A DNA stretch of 48,547 bases from Planctomycetota bacterium (lineage in GTDB: Bacteria; Planctomycetota; UBA11346). The translations under genes were made by a program, and so were the position numbers. Under the pieces are notes generated by a model. It was given only the letters and a program-made list of their open reading frames with translations. It did no database searches and was not told the origin of the DNA. Positions 32,801 through 39,460 of this stretch are shown piece by piece (position 1 is the first letter of the stretch; each line of letters starts with the position of its first letter). The stretch lies in NCBI GenBank assembly GCA_014193115.1, contig BJHQ01000008.1:1-48547 (forward strand), given 5' to 3'.

Positions 32801-34028
32801 CACCGCCGCGACCGGACTCTCGCACTTTGGAGCACGAACGTACTCGCCACGGCTCGGGGGACGATTCCTGACTCGTGACCCGCTGGGATATTCTGGAAGT
32901 CCGAACGTGTATGGCTGGCCGGCGGATTATGCAAACGCACATGACGTCGGAGGCCGAGACTGGAAATGGACAGGTGGTTTCTGGCAAGAAATCGCCCCGA
33001 ATATCGGCAAGATTCCCAAGCCGCCACCGGGCTTTTCGCCGGGGGAATCGATTGGTTCGCCTGGCCTCGTGACCATGGCCAATAGCGTCGAAAGCTACGC
33101 TGGCTACCTGGACATGAACACTCCAGAATCAACCGTTATCGTGAATGGATCTCCAAACCAATATATTGCCGATCGAACCGCGAAACTAAAGCGGGCTAAA
33201 CAGCTGGCCCAATGGTCACATGACGCTTTCAGTACGTTTATAACGCAAAATACAGAATCAGCAGTGGGCGGACAAATGGACCTTAGTCGTTTTATATCCG
33301 TGAGCGGTCATCTAGATGATGTAGCTGATTCGCTTGAGGCAGAAATTGGATATTGGAAGGGCGAATATAACCAGCTCAAGCAATTTGGAATGGACGTTGA
33401 AAATGTGGTATTTCTTATCACCCTGATGCTTCCTGGTGGCGAAATGATGGGTGGATCAGTAGTTGGTCCTGCTGGTGCGGATGCGATTGAAGGGACTATG
33501 AAAAGTGGGGCCAAGACGCTTGTTAGGGAAACATCTGTGAAAACATGGGAGGGTGCGCGAGCACATGCAGCAAGGGTAATTGCGGCGGCTCGGGCAGAGC
33601 GCATTGCGAGAATAGGGACGAATGGAGAGGGGGCTTTGGCGTCGAGCGCAAATATCGCACCAACGGTATTTAGAGTTCAGGGGGGTGTCCTTCCAAACGC
33701 AAGTAAGATCCGTTTCGCTCTAGATGAATCTGGTGGGGTCACAATTCTTGGTGATGAAATGTTATTTATCAACATCAACCAGGAAGCCCGTGCTCTCGAA
33801 TTTCTGGCACGGCGCGGCGCGGGCGCATCTCTTGTTCGCTTTAAAATTAAACCTGAATACCTTGACAAGCTACGTAAGTTAGCCGTACCGCAGCGTGCTG
33901 GTAGGCAGTATCCTGGGCGCCCACAGGCAGTGGACCCAACAAGAGCACCCGATCAATTTGGGATACCCAATAACATGTTTAAAGAACTGATTGAAAACAT
34001 CGATCGAGAAAGCGTGAGCGGGCTATGA
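29859..34028 (+). CDS. Second Rhs protein: duplicated core with a new leader and a different toxin tip
   Basis: A GTG at 29859 gives a hydrophobic, signal-like N-terminus (VILAVIYWLLAVALGSGDHA) and a protein of 1,389 residues; an ATG at 29742 is in frame but adds unconvincing text. Residues 25-115 are Pro/Ala-rich and have no counterpart in the giant Rhs. From 30208 the protein is the same Rhs core (RTAIAKAL, RYDEFGRMVEPG, then YD repeats and SHFGARTYSPRLGGRFLTRD). After TRDP it diverges: PLGYSGSPNVYGWPADYANA replaces the partner's AQAGDNWYAYASGD, and the canonical DPSG becomes DVGG. The tip (32880-34028, about 380 residues) has a helical section (KLKRAKQLAQWSHDAFSTFI), a hydrophobic section (NVVFLITLMLPGGEMMGGSV) and a C-terminal domain with VFRVQGGVLPNASKIRFALD, NINQEARALEFLARRGAGAS and PDQFGIPNNMFKELIENI. 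The toxin activity is unassigned. The stop overlaps the next start. Confidence 0.85.
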   Translation: MILAVIYWLLAVALGSGDHASGAGPWIDAPYNSPGGWATAAPGVAEIPVQSLSLAPVTSVATPPACEDPASPPIVPVALRCLAPALGDSPRVPAAPCHDAPRSHPIATASQPSGAGRRTAIAKALSDSEVLINRYDEFGRMVEPGTADNISVTYAYDPVFGDLERKEYSNGQSESFERDPDTGLLSKITGRDGRVTTILTRDLTGAVTSYKVDKGSESLSKVETVATNPTADNAVIAWQTTTTTYDGSNTGKVDVLVRQFDRGGRLVQIGKPATAAGLAASGSDDDPLTIVYDRQGRIVIRGTKQTFYEGPFATSETLVLPDGTSRSVAVERFLEDSRVEGNDRVLADDTGAGQIRGIHATVPSLSGDQLVSRLFGYDDQNRLKGYQVKVGVSGSQTLSDAWELAYDLGGRKVLETKTSGFASGLTHLVYAGDRLAIEWREGSAVASGSLNRWRWSQTSDQLSEERFTQGPRPEKVVLSSADNGIKLGNPPTSSPPGDPLSGTWTVVSETLKATATGNAVARTSWRNAENQLALADLRVQALILPNRGKVAGFEVLAAGSPIEDRRLVLVERSPDEESTPDQVRLVIAKATSVFTQTGGIDPDAVLAATPWANREGTTPQVTMWRAASRLIAHFGPTPNGMTVQLDLARIETGSTHLVASGTADFGSLTFAELRGHRTLVTNQYDLPSHFPANPDPDADPDAVVGDHQLHQQTTNWWTWNDSAHVWDTGDSEVRSFWYDAAGRLAVVAGQSIGAGGSVTDLPAEFNSYDGLDRLIEVRSTTLSKSDAELLGQGLLSPGTLAKKGWHGSPGPALSTTRHTYLADGTGVSSTEVETTGVHASTSRTDYGIDLTVDGGLAGTAMPRWSRTTNNGTTGPTTWYLGHGRTPDLEVSVSGSAGAWTVGNTLATVTDPRQDVIGYIGAFPQGEGTGIGSTGLDYLRRFSYTASGHVSELVRSYSAVNGVMFSTASSLTNGPRFKGGNFTAATGLSHFGARTYSPRLGGRFLTRDPLGYSGSPNVYGWPADYANAHDVGGRDWKWTGGFWQEIAPNIGKIPKPPPGFSPGESIGSPGLVTMANSVESYAGYLDMNTPESTVIVNGSPNQYIADRTAKLKRAKQLAQWSHDAFSTFITQNTESAVGGQMDLSRFISVSGHLDDVADSLEAEIGYWKGEYNQLKQFGMDVENVVFLITLMLPGGEMMGGSVVGPAGADAIEGTMKSGAKTLVRETSVKTWEGARAHAARVIAAARAERIARIGTNGEGALASSANIAPTVFRVQGGVLPNASKIRFALDESGGVTILGDEMLFININQEARALEFLARRGAGASLVRFKIKPEYLDKLRKLAVPQRAGRQYPGRPQAVDPTRAPDQFGIPNNMFKELIENIDRESVSGL
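30208..32881 (+). repeat. Rhs core repeat, copy B (2.67 kb)
   Basis: This is the copy of 24556-27229, offset 5652 bp with no net indel. Differences cluster in both outer parts (for example CTGTCTCGGGTTCGCAGACG-type changes around 31030 and many changes from 32196 on), while about 31209-32195 appears identical to copy A. Confidence 0.93.
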
Positions 34029-34465
34029 TGAACGAAATTAATCGACTTTCCGATGTCGGGCGCCGCGGTCCCCCAGATGGTCCATGCTTCACTATCATTG
34101 CAAGGTGCGTCAATGGATCTGAGACATTGCACCGCGTGAAGGATGTATTGAATATGATTTCACAGGCTGACGCCGATCGATTGTGGCCAAGCGACGATGA
34201 TTGGGCAAGACGCCTGCCGCTTTGGTTTACGGAACCGTTCCACGGACGAACTATCCAAGACGTATTGAAAGATGATATGCTTTGGGATTTTGGATCATGG
34301 TTGGACGCGATGCGGCATCGCGGGTGGGAGTGGTGGGACGGTTATTGTGATGATGATTTGTTTATGGCTACTCTAACGTGTAATGATCAGGTATACAGTG
34401 TCGATCCTTTGATTTACCTTGTGCGGCAAAGTGGGGCCACCTCAATCAAAGTTATTGAAAAATAA
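34025..34465 (+). CDS. Probable immunity protein for Rhs tip 2
   Basis: The start codon overlaps the Rhs stop (ATGATGA; starts at 34025 or 34028), a coupling typical of a toxin and its immunity gene. The 146-residue protein is acidic and Trp-rich: ADADRLWPSDDDWARRLPLW, FHGRTIQDVLKDDMLWDFGS and WLDAMRHRGWEWWDGYCDDD. It has no signal peptide. It is not similar by eye to the immunity protein at 28457, matching the fact that the two toxin tips are different. Family unknown; the role is inferred from position. The R1 repeat begins 43 bp after its stop. Confidence 0.75.
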   Translation: MMNEINRLSDVGRRGPPDGPCFTIIARCVNGSETLHRVKDVLNMISQADADRLWPSDDDWARRLPLWFTEPFHGRTIQDVLKDDMLWDFGSWLDAMRHRGWEWWDGYCDDDLFMATLTCNDQVYSVDPLIYLVRQSGATSIKVIEK

Positions 34466-34508
34466 CCTTGATATTCACACACAGGCACACGCAGGAAGAT
34501 CGTGAAGA

Positions 34509-34614
34509 TTAGGACACGCGTGCGCCGGGATAAACCGGCCGAAAGGAGCAGATGGAAGAGTTGCACGTTGAAGGAGAAGCGACCCACAACGACCCAGAGT
34601 CATGCGGCTGGCAT
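34509..34614 (+). mobile_element. Group II intron 5' end fragment (repeat R1, copy B)
   Basis: This is the second copy of the 106-bp repeat at 28844-28949 (offset 5665, no indel). GTGCGCC starts at 34520 and the AAAGGAG-ATGGAAGAG leader follows. Downstream, the sequence changes at once to an ATTATTATTAGAATTATTATT stretch, so the element is cut short here as well. The open frame that starts at its ATG runs on through unrelated DNA and is not a gene. Confidence 0.5.
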
Positions 34615-34695
34615 ACGCGAGGTATCATCCCAGAATTATTATTAGAATTATTATTCAGAATTAGAATTGAATTATTGGACAGGCATATTGATATT

Positions 34696-34730
34696 CCGTC
34701 CCCACGCCCGCCTTGGGTCGAACCGACTGG
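34696..34730 (+). repeat. 35-bp repeat R3, copy B
   Basis: This copy of 29471-29505 has one difference (CCGACTGG for CCGGCTGG). It lies 132 bp upstream of the DUF4062 gene. Apart from R1, R3 and the A/T stretch between them, 34466-34861 has no gene I can support. Confidence 0.6.
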
Positions 34731-34861
34731 GCCGATCCGCCTCCGAAGCAGCCGTCCAGGTCCTCGGCGCCTGTCCGCTCTGATGAGCATCTGGGTATTC
34801 CCTAGCAATCCCCGCTTCCCCGCTTCCCCGCCACCTCCACTGGCCATCCGGAGATGATTTC

Positions 34862-35785
34862 ATGAATCGCGTATTTATCAGTTCAACCTGCTATGATCTG
34901 CTTGATATCCGCGCAGAACTTGAAAGTGAATTCCGCGATCTCGGACTGTTTCCTGTGCTATCGGACAGTTGCACAAGCGATTTTATACCCGATCCAACCA
35001 AGGATTCGATCGACTCCTGCCTGAGCAATCTTTGCACATGTCAATACGTGGTGGTCATCTTGGATCATCGCTATGGACCATCACTGGCGAAATCTGGGTA
35101 TGAGGATATTTCGGCCACCCACTACGAGTACAAGACTGCCCAAGAAAAAGGAATCCCTTGTTTTGTGTACGTTCGGGACCGGCTCATGACCGATCTAGAC
35201 CTTTTTGATAAGAGTGGGGTGACTCGGTGGGTTTCAAAAGAACATGATCAGAGACTTTTCCAGGTCATCAAGGATCACCAACGACTCAAGAAGGACCAGA
35301 GCAAGAACTGGTTGGAGCGCTTCCGTGACAGCGTTCACCTGAAGCAGTTGATTCGCCGCGATTTCAGGAGGGTCTCCGATCGGGCACAGATCGACCGCCT
35401 CATTCGGGAGGACAGGTTACCGCTCATTACGCTTTCAGCGAATTTCTCGTCAACCACGCATCATCCCGGTGGCCAATCTCCAGTATCGTTGAAAATTACC
35501 GCCGTAAGACGGGATGCGTATCGAATCAACGTCGAAGTTCCAAATTCCCTGAAAATACCGCATGGTCTTTTGGCTGCTGGGAAGGATTTCCATTTCCGAA
35601 CAATGGTGGAATACCCAGGCGGTTCTTTTGCTGTCAACATTGTATATCACTCACCGGAAGGTCATCAAATCACGGACACATGGTCCTGCACTCACCTTGA
35701 TCGAGACAACAGCATTCGTTGCAATCTCACATCAAAGAGCGTCAAGGCCAGTGAAAGTACCGTGATCACAATTCTTGATGCGTAA
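34862..35785 (+). CDS. DUF4062 domain-containing protein
   Basis: The 307-residue protein opens MNRVFISSTCYDLLDIRAEL, then FRDLGLFPVLSD, CLSNLCTCQYVVVILDHRYG, SATHYEYKTAQEKGIPCFVY and VRDRLMTDLDLF. The FISSTxxDLxxxRxxL opening and the later DxRYG and S.T..E...A motifs are diagnostic of DUF4062, a TIR-like/nucleoside-hydrolase-like fold found at the N-terminus of many signalling and defence NTPases. Residues 105-180 are charged and helical (EHDQRLFQVIKDHQRLKKDQ), and the C-terminal 120 residues are beta-rich. No P-loop is present, so this is a stand-alone form. GGAG lies about 9 bases before the ATG. Being next to the toxin loci it may act in conflict or stress signalling, which is inference. 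Confidence 0.88.
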   Translation: MNRVFISSTCYDLLDIRAELESEFRDLGLFPVLSDSCTSDFIPDPTKDSIDSCLSNLCTCQYVVVILDHRYGPSLAKSGYEDISATHYEYKTAQEKGIPCFVYVRDRLMTDLDLFDKSGVTRWVSKEHDQRLFQVIKDHQRLKKDQSKNWLERFRDSVHLKQLIRRDFRRVSDRAQIDRLIREDRLPLITLSANFSSTTHHPGGQSPVSLKITAVRRDAYRINVEVPNSLKIPHGLLAAGKDFHFRTMVEYPGGSFAVNIVYHSPEGHQITDTWSCTHLDRDNSIRCNLTSKSVKASESTVITILDA

Positions 35786-35844
35786 TACGGTGTCCGCGCA
35801 CACCTAACGCGCGTAGCAACTACAATTATATCCACTCCAACCCC

Positions 35845-36072
35845 ATGGCTAATTCACTCACAATTCCAAAGGGTCGTATAGATCTCATTGATGAACTTTA
35901 TAGGCAAGGAAAAATTAACTTGGGCATGCAGCGATATTTATCGAAAAAAATAATGCAGGAGGACTTGATATTAAGTAATTTGATTCTAGAGCCTGGGGAG
36001 ACGATTCTGTACGTACCAGAAGAATGTCCACCCAGCCAGGATTCCCCCGTTCCCGATCGATCGATTGGGTAG
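35845..36072 (+). CDS. Small hypothetical protein, possibly 3'-truncated by repeat R2
   Basis: The 75-residue frame begins MANSLTIPKGRIDLIDELYR, then QGKINLGMQRYLSKKIMQED and LILSNLILEPGETILYVPEE. These 60 residues look like a real helical domain. The last 14 residues (CPPSQDSPVPDRSIG) are encoded by the R2 repeat that begins at 36029, so the original end was probably replaced. No clear ribosome site precedes the ATG. I do not recognise the family. Confidence 0.45.
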   Translation: MANSLTIPKGRIDLIDELYRQGKINLGMQRYLSKKIMQEDLILSNLILEPGETILYVPEECPPSQDSPVPDRSIG

Positions 36073-36129
36073 ACGAATAGGCCTGTCCCGGTCGTGGCGG
36101 GAGACCGCCAAGGAGCAGGAACATGAGTA
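36029..36129 (+). repeat. 101-bp repeat R2, copy A
   Basis: The segment from CACCCAGCCAGGATTCCCCC to GAGCAGGAACATGAGTA recurs at 37663-37763 (offset 1634, no indel, about five substitutions). It contains a GGCGGGAGACCGCC hairpin and ends with AAGGAGCAGGA..ATGAGTA, a ribosome site and start codon. It therefore looks like the leader and first codons of a lost gene: after ATGAGTA the two copies are unrelated, and copy A runs into the 3' end of the opposing zinc-ribbon gene. Confidence 0.75.
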
Positions 36130-36173
36130 CGCCATCGATCGTCCACGGACACGCCGCCCTCCGGGCCGTTCAG

Positions 36174-36392
36174 TTAGGAACCGGCCCCTTTCGCGAGCGC
36201 CTCAGCCAGCTCATCACGAATCCATTGTTGCAGCATTTTCCCATTCTCATTGAGGATCGTTTTCTTCCCCGCGCACACCGGGCAAGGTTCATCGGTTGGT
36301 GCCCCGTAACGCCACCGAACACCTTTGGCTTTGCAGCTCACGCACGGTTGGGTAAAATCGATCGCATCACCCTTCGTTGTAAATAATCGCAT
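36174..36392 (-). CDS. Small zinc-ribbon (DnaJ-like CxxC) protein, 72 aa
   Basis: MRLFTTKGDAIDFTQPCVSC leads into two Cys pairs, CVSC (residues 17-20) and CPVC (37-40), with TDEP between, then a helix NGKMLQQWIRDELAEALAKG. This spacing fits a zinc ribbon of the DnaJ central-domain kind. The start at 36392 has a strong AGGAG 7 bases upstream, which supports the minus strand over the plus-strand frame that overlaps it. The role is unknown; such small Zn proteins often accompany phage or plasmid DNA. Confidence 0.7.
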   Translation of the reverse strand: MRLFTTKGDAIDFTQPCVSCKAKGVRWRYGAPTDEPCPVCAGKKTILNENGKMLQQWIRDELAEALAKGAGS

Positions 36393-36564
36393 AATTTCTC
36401 CTCGGACGAGTCTGGTTGAGGCTCAGCAGTGTCAAATCACGCAGGGTGGCGAATCCCCAGGCTCCATGCGGTTCCCGCACCTGGACGGCGGCAATGGCAG
36501 CCCGACGTAACCAGGTTTGACCGATTGTCAGGCGGCCTAAACTCAGCGGAGAAAGGAACTGCTC

Positions 36565-37056
36565 ATGTCCGCAGGCATCTCCTTCCGCGAACTGCTGACC
36601 TGGATTGGAAGCGAAACGGACCGATACGAATCGTGGTTTTCACATCGTCCGCAGCAGGTCTGGTTGCTTGCAGCCGGAACCGGGCGCCTCGCCACGGTTT
36701 GGGATCTGGTGCATCACGTCCATGTTGTCGACATCCGATTGGCGCAGCGAGCACAGGGCCAGCCGATCGCCACGGACTCAGAAGTCGCAGTAACCGATGC
36801 CGGATCGCTGTTCGCCCTGGGCCGACGAGGTCAGGCCATACTTGGCGCGACGGTGGATGATGCTCATGAACTTCATACGATCATCAGCTGGCAGACCCAG
36901 ACCGGTGTCCAAATGCAGGCGAGTCGGCGTAAGATCGTGGCCCATGCGATCACCCACCACATCCGACACATGGCTCAGTTGGCCACGGTACTGCGTCAGC
37001 ACGGCAAAGCCACTGATTGGCCGCATGACCTGCTCATCAGCAATGCTATGACCTGA
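36565..37056 (+). CDS. DinB/DUF1572-like metal-binding four-helix protein
   Basis: The 163-residue protein (MSAGISFRELLTWIGSETDR) has the DinB-family pattern: a first helix with YESWFSHRPQQVWLL, the histidine motif WDLVHHVHVVDIRLAQRAQG around residue 50, and the C-terminal AHAITHHIRHMAQLATVLRQ with His residues that complete the metal site. AAAGGAA precedes the ATG by 6-8 bases. Family members are DNA-damage-induced or thiol transferases; the substrate here is unknown. Its 3' end (36940-37065) is duplicated at 37535-37660. Confidence 0.8.
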   Translation: MSAGISFRELLTWIGSETDRYESWFSHRPQQVWLLAAGTGRLATVWDLVHHVHVVDIRLAQRAQGQPIATDSEVAVTDAGSLFALGRRGQAILGATVDDAHELHTIISWQTQTGVQMQASRRKIVAHAITHHIRHMAQLATVLRQHGKATDWPHDLLISNAMT

Positions 37057-37065
37057 TCGAAGGCG

Positions 37066-37534
37066 AACGGAAGGCTCTTCAAATTCCGCATTGTTCGCAG
37101 AGCAACAGGTCAATCGTCTGACCCAAGGGATCAGCCATGGTCAGCGGCGATCCGTCAGGTTCTCGCTCAGCCACCTGGCCTGTATCGGCGACGGTTGGGC
37201 CTCGGAATACCGAACCATCTCATCTCGGCGCATGATGCCTTTCGAAAGGAGGAGGTGTAATAGCCAAATAGGGTTCGCGCGGTACATAATCATATTGTTA
37301 ATATGACAATACATCTCTGTGCATTATGCCCACGACAGAAAATGAAGAATCGATTCGGCCCTACAAGTATGAATAGTGTTCGCGTGGACAAAGTAATGTA
37401 TCGATGACAAAATAACTCAGGTTACTTCCTTTTAGTACATCTTCATTGTCGTTGGTTCTTCTTCCGCCCAGGCTGACCAACCGGCGGGAGCGCTTTCGTT
37501 CCTAGGACTGGTGTTGAGCTGGTCCTGATCGACT
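37066..37534. other. Gene-free spacer
   Basis: I find no credible gene. A ribosome-site-like AAAGGAGGAGG at 37246-37256 is followed by GTGTAATAG, so it leads nowhere. A short palindrome TCATATT-GTT-AATATGA lies at 37290-37306 in an A/T-rich stretch. The segment looks like debris between the two DinB-tail copies. Confidence 0.4.
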
Positions 37535-37660
37535 GCCCATGCGATCACCCACCACATCCGACACATGGCTCAGTTGGCCACGGTGCTGCGTCAGCACGGC
37601 CAGGCCACTGATTGGCCGCATGATCTGCTCATCAGCAATGCCATGACCTGATCGAAGGCG
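37535..37660 (+). pseudogene. Duplicated 3' end of the DinB-family gene
   Basis: The 126-bp segment matches 36940-37065 (offset 595, no indel, about four substitutions), covering the AHAITHHIRHMAQLATVLRQ coding region, the stop codon and nine bases beyond. Nothing upstream matches the rest of the gene, so it is a fragment. Repeat R2 copy B starts two bases after it. Confidence 0.8.
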
Positions 37661-37662
37661 TT

Positions 37663-37763
37663 CACCCAGCCAGGATTCCCCCGTTCCTGATCGATCGATT
37701 GGGTTGACGAATAGGCCTGTTCCGGTCGTGGCGGGAGACCGCCAAGGAGCAGGATCATGAGTA
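37663..37763 (+). repeat. 101-bp repeat R2, copy B
   Basis: This is the second copy of 36029-36129, placed directly behind the duplicated DinB tail. After ATGAGTA the frame closes quickly (MSMYFTYRLSFYTERKNQLL), giving no credible gene. The rest of 37764-37935 holds nothing I can support. Confidence 0.75.
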
Positions 37764-37935
37764 TGTATTTCACATATAGATTGTCATTTTATACCGAAAG
37801 AAAAAACCAGCTCCTGCCAGAAAGCCATCATGCAACATCAGAAGTAGACAGATGTGCATGGCTGCCTTTCCTTGGCCCCCGCATCTGAGATGTCTTCGGC
37901 ACAAAGCCATTCGTTGGAGTTGAGCTCAGCCCGAC

Positions 37936-38469
37936 TCATTGGGGAAGTCGCTCAGCTTCTGATCTCTGGGGTTTCATTTCAAGGTTCCAGGTCCGTCCGC
38001 GGAGCTCTGCCAACTCAATGGCGTCCTGATGACAGGCTGAGCGCTGGCACCTCCATCCCATCGTGCGGAGTAAACCCCAGGTCCGGCTGATACTCGGACG
38101 CTGCCGGCCAGTCACGCGTGCGAAGACCTCGGCAGCCCGCCGCAACGTCCAGAAACCATCGCGGAAGCCGTTCTTCACCGGTCCCTTCAGCAGCATGGCC
38201 TCGACCTTCTTCATCTCGATCTCGGTCGGCGTCGGGGCTGTCTTTCGCCCTGGCTTGCCCTTGCTGACCAGGGCCTTCACCCCGCCATCGCGCTTGGCGG
38301 TCACCCATTTGCTCACCGCCTGGCGGGAAACCCCCAGACGACGGGCAACCTCAGACTGCGAGATGCCATCGGCCAGAAGCACCAACGCCTCATGGCGCCG
38401 CTTCTCCATGGATGCATGATCCCGCTTGCCAGTCAGTCGAGGGGTCGAACGGCGCTGTCTGGCTGGCAT
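37936..38469 (-). pseudogene. IS630-type transposase, N-terminal (orfA) half only
   Basis: From the ATG at 38469 (MPARQRRSTPRLTGKRDHAS) the frame shows the IS630 N-terminal helix-turn-helix, EALVLLADGISQSEVARRLG then VSRQAVSKWVTAKRDGGVKA, a linker LVSKGKPGRKTAPTPTEIEM, and the winged-helix part GFRDGFWTLRRAAEVFARVT and TWGLLRTMGWRCQRSACHQD. The DDE catalytic half that should follow to the left is missing, so the element cannot move by itself. Its upstream end abuts the truncated attC at 38518, which suggests insertion of the IS, or a deletion from it, cut the end of the cassette array. Confidence 0.75.
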
Positions 38470-38517
38470 GGAGGAATTAGGCAGCACACAGAGTTGCCCA
38501 AAGTTTCCCAGAATCAA

Positions 38518-38591
38518 CGGGCCGGCGGATTAGACGGTTGCGAAGCAGAATCAGCGTTAGTCGCCGGCTCCGGTGCATCGCCTTGTTGGGC
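38518..38591 (-). repeat. attC 1 (truncated, type B)
   Basis: From CGGGCCGGCGG onward it is identical to the attC at 48421, but the left 18-20 bases (R' core and L' arm) are replaced by the IS630-side sequence. It retains R'' (GTTGGGC at 38585-38591 in plus reading). It cannot be a normal recombination site because the cleavage core is gone. Confidence 0.88.
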
Positions 38592-38631
38592 AGTTTCATT
38601 GAAATAATTATTTAATAAAAATAACTAGCAG

Positions 38632-39015
38632 TTATGAATTGAAATAGCCATTATCGTTATATATTCTTGTTATAAGTTGGCCTAATTGACTATCATCTAA
38701 ATATTTTTCCATCTTATCATAATATATAGATAATTCATCTTCACTTTCCTCAGTAATTTCTTCCTTCCCCTTTATTATATTTTGAATATTCTCAATACAA
38801 AAAGCTATTTCATTTTCACCATATTTAATTAACGCTAGTTTAAGTTGATCAGCATGCAATCTAGTCGAATTTTCAAAATATGAACCAACGCCGCCAATGG
38901 AAAATTCACATTCTGCCTCAGAAAGATAAAATATATCCATTTCCCAATCCTGGAAAACGGAAATATCTATATAGCCTTGTGTCAATATATAGTGAATTTT
39001 GTCCTCAATTTCCAT
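38632..39015 (-). CDS. Cassette 1: hypothetical protein, possibly DMP19/DUF4375-like
   Basis: The 127-residue acidic protein starts MEIEDKIHYILTQGYIDISV and has CEFSIGGVGSYFENSTRLHA, then DQLKLALIKYGENEIAFCIE. The pattern G.xxYFxNS...A.....AL...G is like DMP19/DUF4375 proteins (DNA-mimic or immunity-like). The C-terminus is helical and acidic (KGKEEITEESEDELSIYYDK). It is the most distal cassette gene, with its attC truncated. The assignment is tentative. Confidence 0.7.
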   Translation of the reverse strand: MEIEDKIHYILTQGYIDISVFQDWEMDIFYLSEAECEFSIGGVGSYFENSTRLHADQLKLALIKYGENEIAFCIENIQNIIKGKEEITEESEDELSIYYDKMEKYLDDSQLGQLITRIYNDNGYFNS

Positions 39016-39064
39016 ATTTATATTCTTTCTTTGTTTAAATGTGATAAATTTAAGATATTTTACT

Positions 39065-39154
39065 GCCCAACGCAGAGATCACCGGGCGGCCGATGTGATG
39101 TAGCCAAGCAGTAAAGATCATTGTGGCCGGCTCCGGTGCATCGACTTGTTGGGC
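39065..39154 (-). repeat. attC 2 (type A)
   Basis: A 90-bp site with intact GCCCAAC and GTTGGGC cores. It has lost T from the GTC after the left core (GCCCAACGCAGAG) and one G/C in the inner arm (CGGGCGGCC), so its fold is slightly altered. Confidence 0.92.
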
Positions 39155-39171
39155 AGAAAATGCGTCATTGA

Positions 39172-39447
39172 TCAAAGCACATCAATTTCCATAGCGTCTT
39201 TAAAATCGTCACCAAAATTGTTATACTTATGTACAGATTCCAAGATTGATTCAATTTGGATACCGATCAAATCAATTTTGGTTTTTATTTTTACAACTAA
39301 TATGGGGATTTCGCCAACATAATCGTAACCACCATCAATAAGAATATTTGGATATAATTTAGCCAGGTAATCATATAAATCATATCTAATATCCAAATCA
39401 GGATTTTCTAATTTAGTAGGGTCAATTTTTATTAAAAATGTATTCAT
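39172..39447 (-). CDS. Cassette 2: hypothetical protein, 91 aa
   Basis: MNTFLIKIDPTKLENPDLDI leads to RYDLYDYLAKLYPNILIDGG, a beta-strand pair (YDYVGEIPILVVKIKTKIDL) and a helix (IGIQIESILESVHKYNNFGD). It is a small alpha/beta protein with an acidic end, of a size typical of immunity or antitoxin proteins. The family is unknown. The start codon lies only 13 bp from the preceding attC core with no ribosome site, so it may depend on upstream translation or use a leaderless-like start. Confidence 0.68.
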   Translation of the reverse strand: MNTFLIKIDPTKLENPDLDIRYDLYDYLAKLYPNILIDGGYDYVGEIPILVVKIKTKIDLIGIQIESILESVHKYNNFGDDFKDAMEIDVL

Positions 39448-39460
39448 TGGTTCATTTTCT

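Noticed and set aside
34552..34857. Plus-strand frame starting MEELHVEGEATHNDPESCGW with a strong ribosome site
   Set aside because: Only the first 21 residues match the other copy; the rest runs through A/T-rich and repeat DNA. I treat it as a truncated intron leader, not a gene.
36123..36386. Plus-strand frame MSTPSIVHGHAALRAVQLGT with a good ribosome site
   Set aside because: After about 17 codons it is antisense to a zinc-ribbon gene that has conserved Cys pairs and a stronger ribosome site; the start belongs to repeat R2.
37244..37306. Perfect AAAGGAGG and a nearby TCATATT-GTT-AATATGA palindrome
   Set aside because: No start codon with an open frame follows the ribosome-like site, and a 7-bp palindrome in A/T-rich DNA is easily due to chance.
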